64,000 nt of DNA from Rubrivivax sp. (GTDB lineage Bacteria > Pseudomonadota > Gammaproteobacteria > Burkholderiales > Burkholderiaceae_C): contig JAIXYO010000033.1 of NCBI GenBank assembly GCA_027490215.1, positions 1 through 64,000 on the forward strand, given 5' to 3'. Made by a program: the position numbers and the translations under genes. The notes under the pieces were generated by a model. The model saw only the letters and a list, made by a program, of their open reading frames with translations, was not told the DNA's origin and searched no databases. Positions 27,415 through 38,163 of this stretch are shown in pieces. Positions within the stretch are counted from its first letter, which is position 1, and each line of letters begins with the position of its first letter.

Positions 27415-30400
27415 ATGTCCTCAGGTGTCCAACGCCCTGCCACGGGTCTGATCCGGATCCGCGGCGCCCGCCAGCACAACCTGAAGAACCTGGACCTCGA
27501 CATCCGCACCGGCGAGATGACGGTGGTCACCGGGCCCAGCGGTTCAGGCAAGTCCAGCCTGGTGTTCGACACGCTGTACGCCGAGGGCCAGCGGCGCTAC
27601 GTCGAGACCTTCAGCGCCTATGCGCGCCAGTTCCTCGACCGCATGGACCGCCCTGCCGTCGACCGGGTCGATGGCGTACCGCCGGCCATCGCGATCGACC
27701 AGACCAACCCGGTGCGCACCAGCCGCAGCACGGTTGGCACGATGACCGAGCTGAATGACCACCTGAAGCTGCTCTATGCCCGCGCCGCGGACCTGTTCGA
27801 CAGGCAGACCGCCCAGCGCGTGCGACACGACACGCCGGAGACGATCTACGCGGAGCTGATGGCGCGGACCGCCGAGGCCGATCCGCGAGTCGTGCTGACC
27901 TTTCCGGTCGAGCTGCCGGCGGTCTCGACTCCGGAAGAGATCGAGCAGTGGCTGTCGGCCAGCGGCTTCACCCGCGTACAGGCCGAGCGGGAGGTCGCGA
28001 CGCCGACCGGCCTGCGCAAGCTGCTGGACGTGGTGGCCGATCGATTCCGCATCCACGGCACCGAGAAGGTGCGTGCCGTCGAGGCGATCGAGATGGCGTT
28101 GAAGCGCAGCGGCGGGCGCATCAACGTCTACGTGCTGAGTGACACGCGACCCGAAGGAATCGCCGGGCCGCCCCAGGATTCCTCGCTCCCCTCGGGGTCG
28201 TCAGCTCTCTGGCGCTTTTCCACCGGCCTGCACTGCCCCGACAGCGACCTGCGCTACACCGATCCGCAGCCGGCGCTGTTCAGCTTCAACTCGGCGATGG
28301 GCGCATGTGACACCTGCCGTGGCTTCGGCCGCGTGATCGGCGTCGACTACGACCTCGTGATCCCGGACCACCGCAAGACGCTGCGCTCGGGTGCGGTCAA
28401 GACCCTGATGACCCCGGCCTGGAAGGATGCGCACGAGGACATGCTGAAGTACGCCGGCGAGGCCGGCATCCCGCGCGACACGCCGTGGTCGCAGCTCAAT
28501 GAAGCGCAGCGCGACTTCATCATCAACGGCTCGCCGCAGTGGAAAGGCAACTGGAACAAGCAGTGGTACGGCGTCAAGCGTTTCTTCGAGTACCTGGAGA
28601 GCAAGGCCTACAAGATGCACATCCGCGTGCTCTTGTCGAAGTACCGCAGCTACACGACCTGCGGCACCTGCGGCGGCGCGCGGCTGAAGACCGAATCGCT
28701 GCTGTGGCGGCTGGGCACGAAGGCCGATGCCGATGCGGTGATGGCGCCGGCGCTTCGCTCGCTGCCGAATGGCGTGGACTGGTCGCGCGCGCAGTTGGAA
28801 GCATTGCCTGGCCTGACGGTGCACGACCTGATGCTGTTGCCGATCGAGCGCATCCGTCGCTTCTTCGATGGGCTGAGCCTCCCCAGCACGATGCTCGACG
28901 ACGCACTGAAGCTGCTCGTTGACGAGATCCGCACGCGGCTGAAGTACCTCTGCGATGTCGGCCTCGGCTACCTGACGCTGGACCGGCAGAGCCGCACGCT
29001 GAGCGGCGGCGAGGTGCAGCGCATCAACCTGACGACCGCGCTCGGCACCTCGCTGGTCAACACGATGTTCGTGCTCGACGAGCCGAGCATCGGCCTGCAC
29101 CCGCGCGACATGAACCGCATCATCGAGGCGATGCACCGCCTGCGCGACGCGGGCAATACGCTGGTGGTGGTGGAGCACGACCCAGCCGTGATGCTGGCTG
29201 CCGACCGGCTGATCGACATGGGCCCCGGCCCCGGCGAGCGTGGCGGACAGATCGTCTTCGACGGCACGCCCGAGACCATCCGCAGCGCCGACACGCTGAC
29301 CGGTGCGTACCTCGGCGGGCGCAAGCACATTGGCAGTGGCTTCACCCGCCTCGTCACTGCGGCGACGCCCAAGCTGATCGTCGAAGGCGCACGCGACCAC
29401 AACCTGCGCAATGTGAGCATCGAGTTCCCGTTGCAGCACCTGGTCACCGTCACCGGCGTGTCCGGCTCGGGCAAGTCGACCTTGATCCAGGACGTGCTGT
29501 TTCCGGCGCTGGCGCGTCACTTCGGCCAGGCCAGCGATGCACCTGGCGCGCACGACCGTGTGCTCGGTGCCGACTGGCTGGGCGACGTGGTCTTCGTCGA
29601 CCAGTCGCCGATCGGCAAGACCGCGCGATCGAACCCCGCCAGCTACGTCGGCGCGTTCGATGAAATCCGCAAGCTCTTTGCCGCATCGCCACTGGCGCAG
29701 CAGCGCGGCTACGGCCCCGGCATGTTCAGCTTCAACGCCGGCGATGGACGCTGCCCGACCTGCGGCGGCTCGGGCTTCGAGCATGTCGAGATGCAGTTTC
29801 TCAGCGACGTGTACCTGCGTTGCCCCGACTGCGACGGCCGGCGCTTTCGTCGCGAACTGCTCGAAGTCAAGATCGATCGCCGCCTGCCTGGCGAAGTGGT
29901 CCGCGACCTGTCGGTGGCCGACGTGCTCGACCTGACGGTGAGCGAAGCGGTGCAGCTGTTCGCCAACGACCGCGAGGTGCTGCGCGTGCTGCAGCCCATC
30001 GTCGATGTCGGCCTCGAGTACGTGAAGCTCGGCCAGCCGGTGCCCACGTTGAGTGGCGGCGAGGCGCAGCGGCTCAAGCTCGCGGCCTTCCTCGCCGAGT
30101 CGGCCAACAGCGCGACCGCGAGCCGCCAGCCGGTGGCCAAGAAGGGCACGCTCTTCATGTTCGACGAGCCGACCACCGGCCTGCACTTCGACGACATCGC
30201 GAAGCTGATGCGCGCCTTCCGCAAGCTGCTGGATGTCGGCCATTCGATCATCGTCATCGAGCACAACCTCGACGTGATCAATGCGTCGGACTGGCTGATC
30301 GACCTCGGGCCCGAAGGTGGCGAGGGTGGCGGGCAGGTGGTGTGCACTGGAACGCCCGCCGATGTGAAGCGGCATCCGACCTCGCACACCGGTCGCGCGC

Positions 30401-33240
30401 TGGTCGAGTACGACCGGGCGATGGGACTGGGCGGATTGGGCGTCGAAGAGGGCATGCCTCTGCAAACGCTGCTGAAGGCCGCTCGAACCGAGCGGGCCGT
30501 TGTCGATGAATCCATCCGCATCGAGAACCTGAATGACGACTGCATTCGCATCGTCAATGCCCGCGAGCACAACCTGAAGTCCTTGAACGTCAGCATCCCG
30601 CGCGGCCAGTTCACCGTGGTCACTGGCGTGTCGGGCTCGGGCAAGAGCACGCTCGCGTTCGACATCCTGTTCAACGAAGGCCAGCGCCGCTACCTCGAGA
30701 GCCTGAACGCCTACGCGCGAAGCATCGTGCAGCCGGCGGGCCGGCCCGAAGTCGACGCGGTCTACGGCATCCCGCCCACCGTGGCCATCGAGCAGCGGCT
30801 GAGCCGCGGCGGGCGCAAGAGCACGGTCGCAACCACCACCGAGGTGTGGCACTTCCTGCGCTTGCTTTACGTGAAGCTCGGCCTGCAGCACTGCGTGAAA
30901 GACGGCGCCGAAGTGCGTCCACAGTCTGCCGAGAGCATCGCCGCGCAACTGTTGCGTGACCACCGCGGCGAGCACGTGGGCCTGCTGGCACCGCTGGTGG
31001 TGGCACGCAAGGGCGTCTACACCGACCTCGCGAAATGGGCGAAGGCGCGCGGCCACACCCACCTGCGTGTCGATGGCGAATTCCTGCCGGTCGAGCCGTG
31101 GCCACGTCTGGATCGCTTCAAGGAGCACACGCTGGAGCTGCCGATCGCCGACTTCATCGTCAGTGCCGACCGCGAAGGCGAGCTGCGAGAGGCCTTGGCC
31201 AAGGCGCTCGACCTCGGCAAGGGCGTGATGCACCTGCTGGCGCCGCTGAACGGACTGACCGAAGCGATGCGCACCGGTTCGTCGACCGCCAGCATCGGCC
31301 GCATCAAGGTGTTCTCGACCAAGCGCGCCTGCCCGAGCTGCGGCACCAGCTACCCCGAACTCGACCCGCGCATGTTCAGCTACAACAGCAAGCACGGCTG
31401 GTGCACCACCTGCGTCGGTACCGGGCTGGCGCTGACCCGCGAGCAGCGCAAGGTCTACGACGACTCGGTACGTGATGACGACGCCAAGGGCCGCGAGCAG
31501 AGCTTTCCTTCCGAGGAAAGCGAAGCCGAAGGGCTGGTCGATGAGCCCTGCCCCGATTGCGCGGGCACGCGGCTCAACCCAGCCTCGCGCAAGGTCACGT
31601 TCGAAGGGCATTCCATCGCCTGGATCGCCCAGTGGTCGGTGGCTGGCGCGCGGCAGTGGGTCGAGTCGCTGAGACTCACTGGCCGCGACGCGGAGATCGC
31701 GCGCGATGTCGTCAGCGAGATCCGCGGGCGCCTTGAGTTCCTCGAAGAAGTCGGCCTCGGCTACCTGACGCTGGACCGTGCCGCGCCCACGCTCAGCGGC
31801 GGCGAGGCGCAGCGCATCCGGCTGGCGGCACAACTCGGCAGCAACCTGCAGGGCGTCTGCTATGTGCTCGACGAACCCACGATCGGCCTGCACCCGCGCG
31901 ACAACCAGATCCTGCTGAAGGCACTCAAGACGCTGAGCGACAAGGGCAACACGCTGGTCGTGGTCGAACACGATGAGGACACGATCCGCCGCGCCGACCA
32001 CCTGATCGACATCGGGCCGGGTGCGGGCAGCCGCGGCGGGCGACTGGTGGCGCAAGGCAGCGTCGCCGATCTGGCCAATGCGCCCGATTCGCAGACAGGC
32101 CGCCTGCTGGCGCACCCGCTGATCCATCCGCTGCAGGCCCGGCGCGAGGTGCCATTGGCCGCTGCGGCCGGACCGCGTGAATCCGAGGCCAACCGGCGCT
32201 TGACCATCCAAGGCGCCACGCTGCACAACCTGCAGCAGGTGACGATCGACGTGCCGCTGAAGCGGCTGGTCGCGATCACCGGCGTCAGCGGTTCTGGCAA
32301 GTCCACGCTCGCGCGCGACGTGCTGCTCGCCAACCTGCAGTTCATCAACCTGAAGGGCGGCAGCCCGAAATGGCAAGGCTGCGAGCAGATCGACGGCTGG
32401 GGCTACATCGACCGCGTGCTCGAGGTCGACCAGACGCCCATCGGCAAAACGCCGCGCAGCTGCCCGGCGACCTACATCGGCTTCTGGGACACGATCCGCA
32501 AGCTGTTTGCCGACACGCTGGAATCGCGCGCCCGCGGCTATGCCGCGAACCGCTTCAGCTTCAACACTGGCGAAGGCCGCTGCCCGGCCTGCGAAGGCCA
32601 GGGCATGCGCACCATCGAGATGAGCTTCCTGCCCGACGTGAAGGTGCCCTGCGACCAGTGCCACGGCCAGCGCTTCAACCCGGAAACACTGGCCGTCACC
32701 TGGCGCGGCAAGAACATCGGCGACGTCTTGAACATGGAGATCGACGAGGCGGTCGACTTCTTCGCCAGCATGCCGGCGATCAGCCACCCGCTGCGCCTGA
32801 TGAAGGACGTGGGCCTGGGCTACCTGACGCTGGGCCAGCCCTCACCCACGCTGAGCGGCGGCGAGGCGCAGCGCCTGAAGCTCGTCACCGAGCTGACCAA
32901 GGTGCGCGACGACGTGGGCAAGCGCGGCAACAAGGCGCCGCACACGCTGTATGTGCTGGACGAACCGACGGTCGGCCTGCACATGGCTGACGTTGAGAAG
33001 CTGATTCGCGTGCTGCACCGACTGGTCGATGGCGGGCACAGCGTGGTGGTGATCGAGCACGATCTGGACGTGATCGCCGAGGCCGATTGGGTCATCGACC
33101 TGGGGCCTGAGGGCGGCACGAACGGGGGGCGAGTTGTGGTGACCGGCACACCTGAGAACTTGGTCACCGAGCCCGTGAGCCACACAGGTGCGGCATTGAA
33201 ACCTGTATTGGCTCGTTTGGCTGCCAAGGGCATGGGGTAA
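27415..33240 (+). CDS. uvrA: Double-length excinuclease ABC subunit A
   Basis: Damage-recognition ATPase of nucleotide excision repair. At 1941 residues it is two UvrA-like proteins fused head to tail. Four ABC modules are intact: Walker A motifs near residues 40, 681, 1071 and 1622; LSGGE signatures near 527, 879, 1460 and 1812; Walker B DEP motifs near 552, 914, 1484 and 1847. Each half has zinc-finger cysteine pairs (about 298/416 and 779/802; 1305-1329/1379 and 1722/1745). The second half looks closer to canonical UvrA, with the UvrB-binding region in [10 protein letters not shown]...[15 protein letters not shown]. The ATG at 27415 has AGGA nine bases upstream. Such fused UvrA proteins are known in Burkholderiales; whether both halves act in repair is unknown. 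Confidence 0.95.
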   Translation: MSSGVQRPATGLIRIRGARQHNLKNLDLDIRTGEMTVVTGPSGSGKSSLVFDTLYAEGQRRYVETFSAYARQFLDRMDRPAVDRVDGVPPAIAIDQTNPVRTSRSTVGTMTELNDHLKLLYARAADLFDRQTAQRVRHDTPETIYAELMARTAEADPRVVLTFPVELPAVSTPEEIEQWLSASGFTRVQAEREVATPTGLRKLLDVVADRFRIHGTEKVRAVEAIEMALKRSGGRINVYVLSDTRPEGIAGPPQDSSLPSGSSALWRFSTGLHCPDSDLRYTDPQPALFSFNSAMGACDTCRGFGRVIGVDYDLVIPDHRKTLRSGAVKTLMTPAWKDAHEDMLKYAGEAGIPRDTPWSQLNEAQRDFIINGSPQWKGNWNKQWYGVKRFFEYLESKAYKMHIRVLLSKYRSYTTCGTCGGARLKTESLLWRLGTKADADAVMAPALRSLPNGVDWSRAQLEALPGLTVHDLMLLPIERIRRFFDGLSLPSTMLDDALKLLVDEIRTRLKYLCDVGLGYLTLDRQSRTLSGGEVQRINLTTALGTSLVNTMFVLDEPSIGLHPRDMNRIIEAMHRLRDAGNTLVVVEHDPAVMLAADRLIDMGPGPGERGGQIVFDGTPETIRSADTLTGAYLGGRKHIGSGFTRLVTAATPKLIVEGARDHNLRNVSIEFPLQHLVTVTGVSGSGKSTLIQDVLFPALARHFGQASDAPGAHDRVLGADWLGDVVFVDQSPIGKTARSNPASYVGAFDEIRKLFAASPLAQQRGYGPGMFSFNAGDGRCPTCGGSGFEHVEMQFLSDVYLRCPDCDGRRFRRELLEVKIDRRLPGEVVRDLSVADVLDLTVSEAVQLFANDREVLRVLQPIVDVGLEYVKLGQPVPTLSGGEAQRLKLAAFLAESANSATASRQPVAKKGTLFMFDEPTTGLHFDDIAKLMRAFRKLLDVGHSIIVIEHNLDVINASDWLIDLGPEGGEGGGQVVCTGTPADVKRHPTSHTGRALVEYDRAMGLGGLGVEEGMPLQTLLKAARTERAVVDESIRIENLNDDCIRIVNAREHNLKSLNVSIPRGQFTVVTGVSGSGKSTLAFDILFNEGQRRYLESLNAYARSIVQPAGRPEVDAVYGIPPTVAIEQRLSRGGRKSTVATTTEVWHFLRLLYVKLGLQHCVKDGAEVRPQSAESIAAQLLRDHRGEHVGLLAPLVVARKGVYTDLAKWAKARGHTHLRVDGEFLPVEPWPRLDRFKEHTLELPIADFIVSADREGELREALAKALDLGKGVMHLLAPLNGLTEAMRTGSSTASIGRIKVFSTKRACPSCGTSYPELDPRMFSYNSKHGWCTTCVGTGLALTREQRKVYDDSVRDDDAKGREQSFPSEESEAEGLVDEPCPDCAGTRLNPASRKVTFEGHSIAWIAQWSVAGARQWVESLRLTGRDAEIARDVVSEIRGRLEFLEEVGLGYLTLDRAAPTLSGGEAQRIRLAAQLGSNLQGVCYVLDEPTIGLHPRDNQILLKALKTLSDKGNTLVVVEHDEDTIRRADHLIDIGPGAGSRGGRLVAQGSVADLANAPDSQTGRLLAHPLIHPLQARREVPLAAAAGPRESEANRRLTIQGATLHNLQQVTIDVPLKRLVAITGVSGSGKSTLARDVLLANLQFINLKGGSPKWQGCEQIDGWGYIDRVLEVDQTPIGKTPRSCPATYIGFWDTIRKLFADTLESRARGYAANRFSFNTGEGRCPACEGQGMRTIEMSFLPDVKVPCDQCHGQRFNPETLAVTWRGKNIGDVLNMEIDEAVDFFASMPAISHPLRLMKDVGLGYLTLGQPSPTLSGGEAQRLKLVTELTKVRDDVGKRGNKAPHTLYVLDEPTVGLHMADVEKLIRVLHRLVDGGHSVVVIEHDLDVIAEADWVIDLGPEGGTNGGRVVVTGTPENLVTEPVSHTGAALKPVLARLAAKGMG

Positions 33241-33540
33241 CCGGCTCCGCTCATGTCCTCCGGGCCGGTTCACTGCCCAGTTAATTCGAGCCGAGTAGTT
33301 CCGGCCCTCCCCCTTTACTTCGCTACGCCGGTCACCCCACGCCCTTGACAGCTGGCACCGTTATCGCACGCGAAGGAACTCAACCTCCGACTGCTTCGGT
33401 GGTGGCAGGAGCGCTGCGGTGGGCCGCTGTGTGGAGTGAAGTAAAGGGGGAGGGCCGGCGCTACCAGAGCCGAAGTGAATGGTTGGCGAACCGGCCCGGA
33501 GGACATGAACGCAACACAGCGGCCCGGCGCAGCGCTCTCA
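33234..33540 (+). repeat. Structured interlocked inverted-repeat element, copy A
   Basis: Starts on the uvrA stop codon and ends before the ahpF terminator. Arms: D 33234-33245/33327-33338 (11 of 12 paired), A 33252-33270/33489-33507 (19 of 19, CATGTCCTCCGGGCCGGTT and its complement), B 33301-33321/33438-33458 (21 of 21), C 33411-33432/33514-33535 (20 perfect pairs, one wobble, one mismatch). Arm order D1-A1-B1-D2-C1-B2-A2-C2, so D and C cross A and B. A related copy lies at 63279-63564. No protein frame is credible. Confidence 0.88.
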
Positions 33541-33552
33541 CGCAGTGGCCAG

Positions 33553-33579
33553 AAAAAAGGCCACACGAAGGTGGCCTTT
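33553..33579 (-). terminator. Intrinsic terminator after ahpF
   Basis: On the minus strand AAAGGCCAC pairs with GTGGCCTTT around a six-base loop and runs into TTTTTT, 22 bases after the ahpF stop. It is symmetrical enough to act in both directions. Confidence 0.88.
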
Positions 33580-33600
33580 CAGTTGCAGCAAACAAACTCA

Positions 33601-35181
33601 TCAGGCCGCGACCGCTTCCTTCGGAGCCGGCGTACGAATCAGGTGATCGAACGCACCCAACGCCGCCTTCGCGCCGTCGCCGGTGGCGATGATGATCTGC
33701 TTGAACGGCACCGTGGTCACGTCACCCGCGGCGAACACGCCGGCCACCGAGGTCTGGCCGCGCGCGTCGACGACGATCTCGCCGTGGCGAGACAACTCCA
33801 GCGTGCCCTTCAGCCACTCGGAGTTCGGCACCAGACCGATCTGCACGAACACACCGGCCAGTTCGACGTGCTTCGATTCGCCGCTGACGCGGTCGGTGTA
33901 GGTCAGGCCGCTGACCTTGCCATCGGTGCCATTGATCTCGGTGGTCTGCGCCTGCGTGTGCACGGTGACATTGCTCAAGCTGTTCAGCTTGTTGACCAGC
34001 ACCGCATCGGCACGCAACTGCTCGCCGAACTCGAGCAAGGTCACGTGGCCCACCAGGCCGGCCAGATCGATCGCCGCTTCGACGCCCGAGTTGCCGCCAC
34101 CGATCACCGCGACGCGCTTGCCCTTGAACAGCGGGCCGTCACAGTGCGGGCAGTAGGCCACGCCCTTGTTGCGGTATTCCTGTTCGCCCGGCACGTTGAT
34201 CTCGCGCCAGCGCGCGCCGGTCGACAGGATCACGGTCCGACTCTTCAGCGTGGCGCCATTGGCGAGTTGAACGCCGATCAGGCCCCCGGGCTGTTCGGCC
34301 GGAATCAGCTTCTCGGCTCGCTGCAGGTTGAGTATTTCGACGTCGTACTGCTTCGCGTGCTGCTCCAGCGCCGCAGCGAACTTCGGACCATCGGTCTCGA
34401 GCACCGAGATGAAGTTCTCGATGCTCATCGTGTCCATGGTCTGCCCGCCCATCCGCTCAGCGAGCATGCCAGTGCGAATGCCCTTGCGCGCGGCGTACAC
34501 CGCAGCTGCGGCGCCCGCAGGGCCGCCACCGACGATCAGCACGTCATAGGCCTCTTTGGCGTTGAGCTTCGCGGCATCGCGCGCAGCGGCACCGGTGTCG
34601 AGCTTGGCGACGATCTCGTCGACCTCCATGCGGCCCTGGCCAAAGTGTTCGCCGTTCAGGAACACCATCGGCACCGCGAGGATCTGGCGTGCTTCCACTT
34701 CCTGCTGGAACAGGCCGCCATCGATCGTGACGTGCTGGATGCGCGGGTTCAGCACCGCCATCAGGTTCAGCGCCTGGACGACGTCCGGACAGTTGTGGCA
34801 GCTCAGCGAAACATAAGTCTCGAAGCGGAATTCGCCCTCGAGGTTCTTGATCTGCTCGATCAGTTCGGCTTCGATCTTGGGCGGGTGGCCACCAACCTGC
34901 AACAGCGCCAGCACCAGAGACGTGAATTCATGCCCTAGCGGGATCGCTGCGAATCGAATGCGCGGCACCTCGCCGATGCGGGCCAGTGTGAACGACGGCT
35001 TGCGGGCATCGGTGCCGTCGGTTCTCAGCGTGATCTTGTCGCACAGGCCGATGATGTCCTTGAGCAGGCCGTGCATCTCTTGTGCGGCGGCGCTGTCGTC
35101 GAGCGACGCGACGATCTCGAACGGCATCTTCACGCGTTCAAGGTAGGCCTGCAATTGAGATTTGAGGGTGTCGTCGAGCAT
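33601..35181 (-). CDS. ahpF: Alkyl hydroperoxide reductase subunit F
   Basis: Flavoprotein that passes electrons from NADH to AhpC. Length 526 residues is standard. The N-terminal tandem thioredoxin-like domain has the redox pair C128-x-x-C131 (CHNC); the thioredoxin-reductase-like part has FAD binding [17 protein letters not shown], the second redox pair C344-x-x-C347 (CPHC) and NAD binding [17 protein letters not shown], ending with the FAD motif GVFAAGDVT. It follows ahpC by 142 bases with an intervening terminator, so it is probably expressed at a lower level from read-through. Confidence 0.97.
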   Translation of the reverse strand: MLDDTLKSQLQAYLERVKMPFEIVASLDDSAAAQEMHGLLKDIIGLCDKITLRTDGTDARKPSFTLARIGEVPRIRFAAIPLGHEFTSLVLALLQVGGHPPKIEAELIEQIKNLEGEFRFETYVSLSCHNCPDVVQALNLMAVLNPRIQHVTIDGGLFQQEVEARQILAVPMVFLNGEHFGQGRMEVDEIVAKLDTGAAARDAAKLNAKEAYDVLIVGGGPAGAAAAVYAARKGIRTGMLAERMGGQTMDTMSIENFISVLETDGPKFAAALEQHAKQYDVEILNLQRAEKLIPAEQPGGLIGVQLANGATLKSRTVILSTGARWREINVPGEQEYRNKGVAYCPHCDGPLFKGKRVAVIGGGNSGVEAAIDLAGLVGHVTLLEFGEQLRADAVLVNKLNSLSNVTVHTQAQTTEINGTDGKVSGLTYTDRVSGESKHVELAGVFVQIGLVPNSEWLKGTLELSRHGEIVVDARGQTSVAGVFAAGDVTTVPFKQIIIATGDGAKAALGAFDHLIRTPAPKEAVAA

Positions 35182-35278
35182 GGTGAGTCTCCTGGTGAGG
35201 TGACGAATGCAAGCGCCCGGATAGGACGCTGCTTCAGATCCGCCGCGGGCTTTGTGGGCCCGCGGCGTCTGAAAACCA

Positions 35279-35325
35279 CCCGGTGCGGTTCACCGGGCGT
35301 TCAAAACGGACCGGAATGTCCGGTC
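35279..35325 (-). terminator. Two hairpins between ahpC and ahpF; the first is a terminator
   Basis: The ahpC stop codon opens a 7-bp stem (GACCGGA/TCCGGTC, 35309-35325) followed by CGTTTTG. A second 7-bp stem, CCCGGTG/CACCGGG, follows at about 35279-35297 and is trailed by TGGTTTTC. Together they look like partial terminators that set the AhpC:AhpF ratio. Confidence 0.65.
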
Positions 35326-35887
35326 AGATCTTGCCAACGAGGTCGAGCGACGGGGTGATCGTCTTCGCGCCGTCGTTCCACTTCGCAGGGCAAACCTCAC
35401 CTGGGTGCGAAGCGGTGTATTGCGCGGCCTTGAGCTTGCGCAGGGTTTCCTTGACGTCGCGGGCGATCTCGTTCGAATGGATCTCGGCGGTCTTGATGAT
35501 GCCGTCGGGGTTGATCACGAAGGTGCCGCGGTAGGCCAGGCCGTCCGCATCGATGTGCACGTCGAAGGCGCGGGTCAGCTTGTGGGTCGGGTCGCCGACC
35601 AGCGGGAACTTGGCCTTGCCAACGGCTGGCGAGGTCTCGTGCCACACCTTGTGCGAGAAGTGCGTGTCGGTGGTGACGATGTAGACCTCGGTACCCAGTT
35701 TCTGGAACTCGGCGTAGTTGTCGGCCGCGTCCTCCACTTCGGTCGGGCAGTTGAAGGTGAACGCCGCCGGCATGAAGATGATCACGGACCACTTGCCCTT
35801 CAGGCTCTGCTCGGTGACTTCGATGAACTTGCCGTTTTGGTAGGCCTGGGCCGCGAACGGCTGAACTTGGGTGTTGATGAGTGACAT
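35324..35887 (-). CDS. ahpC: Alkyl hydroperoxide reductase subunit C (peroxiredoxin)
   Basis: Two-Cys peroxiredoxin that reduces hydrogen peroxide and organic peroxides, recycled by AhpF. The ATG at 35887 gives 187 residues, the normal AhpC length; the open frame to 36037 is ignored. Peroxidatic C47 is in AAFTFNCPTEVED and resolving C166 in HPGEVCPAKW. FVINPDGIIKTAEIHSNEIARDV is classic AhpC. It leads the ahpCF unit. Confidence 0.97.
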   Translation of the reverse strand: MSLINTQVQPFAAQAYQNGKFIEVTEQSLKGKWSVIIFMPAAFTFNCPTEVEDAADNYAEFQKLGTEVYIVTTDTHFSHKVWHETSPAVGKAKFPLVGDPTHKLTRAFDVHIDADGLAYRGTFVINPDGIIKTAEIHSNEIARDVKETLRKLKAAQYTASHPGEVCPAKWNDGAKTITPSLDLVGKI

Positions 35888-35929
35888 GAAAAGTCTCCAG
35901 TAAGGTTGAGCCGTGAGGCGGGGAAGGCG

Positions 35930-35995
35930 ATCATATGTGGGCCCAGTGATGCTGTTTATGAATTGAAAAAATGATTCACATTGAACGGCACTATC
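35930..35995 (-). promoter_or_regulatory. Candidate ahpC promoter with possible OxyR site
   Basis: On the minus strand TATGAT (35930-35935) is 17 bases after TAAACA (35953-35958), a weak sigma-70 pair giving a leader of about 36 nt. Upstream, GATAGTGCCGTTCAA (35981-35995) resembles one half of an OxyR site (ATAG-N7-CAAT-like). OxyR control of ahpC is well known in proteobacteria; binding here is inferred. Confidence 0.35.
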
Positions 35996-36064
35996 GGGCG
36001 GCAGGCTCAATCTCTGAGCGCCGTCGTGACTGATCACTGACAGTGCCCGGCATGGTGGCGCCTA

Positions 36065-37012
36065 CTAAAGCTTGTTGAACAGAGCGGCGACGGTTAGCCC
36101 GATGTTCCCGAGTACCGTCTGGCGGTGGATCCCGGAGCGCCAGAAGCCGATCAGGCGCCCGGGCAGCCGCCGCTGGCGTGCGCGCACGAATTCATCCAAC
36201 ACTGACTGTTGATGTGCCGGCATCCGATGCCTGACCCGAGCCAGCCGGTCGAGATTCGCGCCCACCCAGCCGCGGAACTCACCTCCCATCAACTGCCGGG
36301 CGCGTTGCCAGCGCCCACGCACGGTCAGGTTCGATCCGCTCAGGTTCTGCCCATGCTGCCGGTAACGCACGCTGGGCCACGGGTCATAGTGCACACGTCC
36401 CCCGCAACCCGAAACGAGGAGGTACATCAGCCAGTCGGGAGGTAAGGCGTCGCCCTGCGAACTGGCTTCTACGAAGAGCTCGCGCGCTGCGCGATTGAAC
36501 ACCATGGTGTTGCACCCGGCGATGCACTGCACCAGCGCATTGGCAAAGCTGGGCGGTTGGGTGAACAACGGCGACAGGCCGACTGATTGGTTGTCCGAAT
36601 CGGTCAGCAGCGTGCGCGTTCCATAGAGCGCCGGGACAATCGATGGCGCCGAAGGCAGCACGGCAAGCGCCCTCGCCAGTTTGTCGGGCTCCCAGACGTC
36701 ATCCTGATCGGCCCAGGCGTAGAAGTCGGCATCGATCTCGGCACGGCAGGTCAACGACTTGAAGTTGGCCGCAAAACCTTCTGCAGGGCCGCGCACGACT
36801 GCCAAGCGATCGGCGCCCCATTGCGACCGGTAGCGTTCGAGGATCGCCAGGGCCTTATCGGTGGATCCATCGTCCGAGACCCATAACTTCCACCGATGAT
36901 GGGTTTGCGCTGCTATTGACTCGAGCTGAGCCACGAGATAACGCTCGCCCTGAAAAGTGCACATGAGGATGCCGACTTCAGGCGAAGTGGCCGCGCGGTC
37001 AAGCGTCGTCAC
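36065..37012 (-). CDS. Family-2 glycosyltransferase (tandem copy 2)
   Basis: Cytoplasmic-face sugar transferase, about 315 residues. The GTG at 37012 overlaps the upstream stop codon (GTGA), which fixes the start. GT-A fold motifs: GILMCTFQGERYL, WVSDDGSTD (nucleotide site) and AWADQDDVWEPDK (DxD metal site). The C-terminal third has VRYRQHGQNLSG, typical of rhamnosyl- and related GT2 enzymes, and ends in a short hydrophobic stretch (NIGLTVAALFNKL). It is a close paralogue of the gene immediately upstream and shares its block structure throughout. Donor and acceptor are unknown; the location next to wzm-wzt indicates polysaccharide assembly. Confidence 0.88.
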   Translation of the reverse strand: MTTLDRAATSPEVGILMCTFQGERYLVAQLESIAAQTHHRWKLWVSDDGSTDKALAILERYRSQWGADRLAVVRGPAEGFAANFKSLTCRAEIDADFYAWADQDDVWEPDKLARALAVLPSAPSIVPALYGTRTLLTDSDNQSVGLSPLFTQPPSFANALVQCIAGCNTMVFNRAARELFVEASSQGDALPPDWLMYLLVSGCGGRVHYDPWPSVRYRQHGQNLSGSNLTVRGRWQRARQLMGGEFRGWVGANLDRLARVRHRMPAHQQSVLDEFVRARQRRLPGRLIGFWRSGIHRQTVLGNIGLTVAALFNKL

Positions 37013-37959
37013 AGTCGATTCAAAAGCGCCGCCACGGCCAGGCCGATGTTTCCCGGCCAGGTCTGCCGGTAAACGCCGGAGCGCCACAGCGCCAGCATCC
37101 GCGCCGGCAAGCGGCGCTGACGAGCGAGGGCGAACCGGTCCAGGGTGATGACATTCTCAGCCGACATCTGGGCGCGGACTGGTTCGAGCAATTCAAGATT
37201 CAGATCGATCCAGGATTTGAACTGCCCCTGGAGCAACGTGCGAAGACGTGGGAGACGGCGCAAGGGATGAGTCACGCTGCCGACGAGGTTATCACCGTGC
37301 TGCCGATACCGGATTGAGGGCACAGGGTCGTAGTGCATCCGCCCTCCACACGCCGTTACCAGCAGGTAAGCCCACCAGTCATGGGCCACCGTTCGAGGAT
37401 CCGGACCCGCGTTGACAAGCAACGCTCTTGCCGCACTGTTGAACACCATGGTGTTTCCGCCGGCAATGTTCTGAACCACCGCATTCGCGAAGGCAGGTGG
37501 CTTGGTGAAAAGAGGAGACAGGCCGATTGACTTGCCGGATGCGTCGGTGAGCAACGTGCGAGACCCGTACAGTGCTGGCTTGTGTGCATCGGAGTCGGTC
37601 AACCACGTCAAGGCTCTTTCGAGCTTATGCGGCTCCCAGATGTCGTCCTGATCGGCCCAGGCGAAATATTCCGCCGCGATGTCCGGGCGACAAGTCAGCG
37701 AAAGAAAGTTTGCCGATGAGCCCCTCCGAGGACCGGAGATGATCGACATCCGTTCGACGCCCCACTTCGATTGGTAGCGAGAACAGATCTTGATCGTACC
37801 GTCCGTCGAACCATCGTCCGAGACCCATACCCTCCAGTTCGTATGCGTCTGTCGAGCGATCGAATCAAGTTGTTCATCCAGGAAAGCATCTCCCTGATGC
37901 GTACACATCAAGATTGCCACACGCTGGTCGTCGTGGTCGCGAGAAAGGTGGTCAGACAT
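37009..37959 (-). CDS. Family-2 glycosyltransferase (tandem copy 1)
   Basis: 316 residues, with AILMCTHQGDAFLDEQ, VWVSDDGSTDG and AWADQDDIWEPHKL as the GT-A nucleotide and metal motifs, and IRYRQHGDNLVGS toward the C-terminus. It aligns block for block with the next gene downstream (for example LYGSRTLLTD versus LYGTRTLLTD; AGGNTMVFN versus AGCNTMVFN), so the two arose by tandem duplication. Translation of the second copy is coupled by a GTGA overlap. The pair is divergent from the wzm operon across a 204-base, AT-richer spacer. Confidence 0.88.
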   Translation of the reverse strand: MSDHLSRDHDDQRVAILMCTHQGDAFLDEQLDSIARQTHTNWRVWVSDDGSTDGTIKICSRYQSKWGVERMSIISGPRRGSSANFLSLTCRPDIAAEYFAWADQDDIWEPHKLERALTWLTDSDAHKPALYGSRTLLTDASGKSIGLSPLFTKPPAFANAVVQNIAGGNTMVFNSAARALLVNAGPDPRTVAHDWWAYLLVTACGGRMHYDPVPSIRYRQHGDNLVGSVTHPLRRLPRLRTLLQGQFKSWIDLNLELLEPVRAQMSAENVITLDRFALARQRRLPARMLALWRSGVYRQTWPGNIGLAVAALLNRL

Positions 37960-38163
37960 ATTGGGCTCATAGCGTATAGCGCCTCGACAAAGCGCACCGA
38001 AAATCGGGGCCCGACGGGACGAGCCCCAACCAAGGGAGATTCTGAGCCGGTCAGGCTGAATAAAAAATGATGGGGATAGCGCCGCACCAACAGCCGATCA
38101 ACTCCAGACGCGCCAAATTCTCTTGAGCCGAGAAGAATCCAATCAAGTAAGGATGATATTCAA

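Noticed and set aside
28201-32787. 1528-codon open frame on the minus strand
   Set aside because: It lies wholly inside uvrA. High-GC codon bias opens the antisense frame; the translation is His/Gln/Ala/Arg-rich without domains, while the plus strand has four intact ABC modules.
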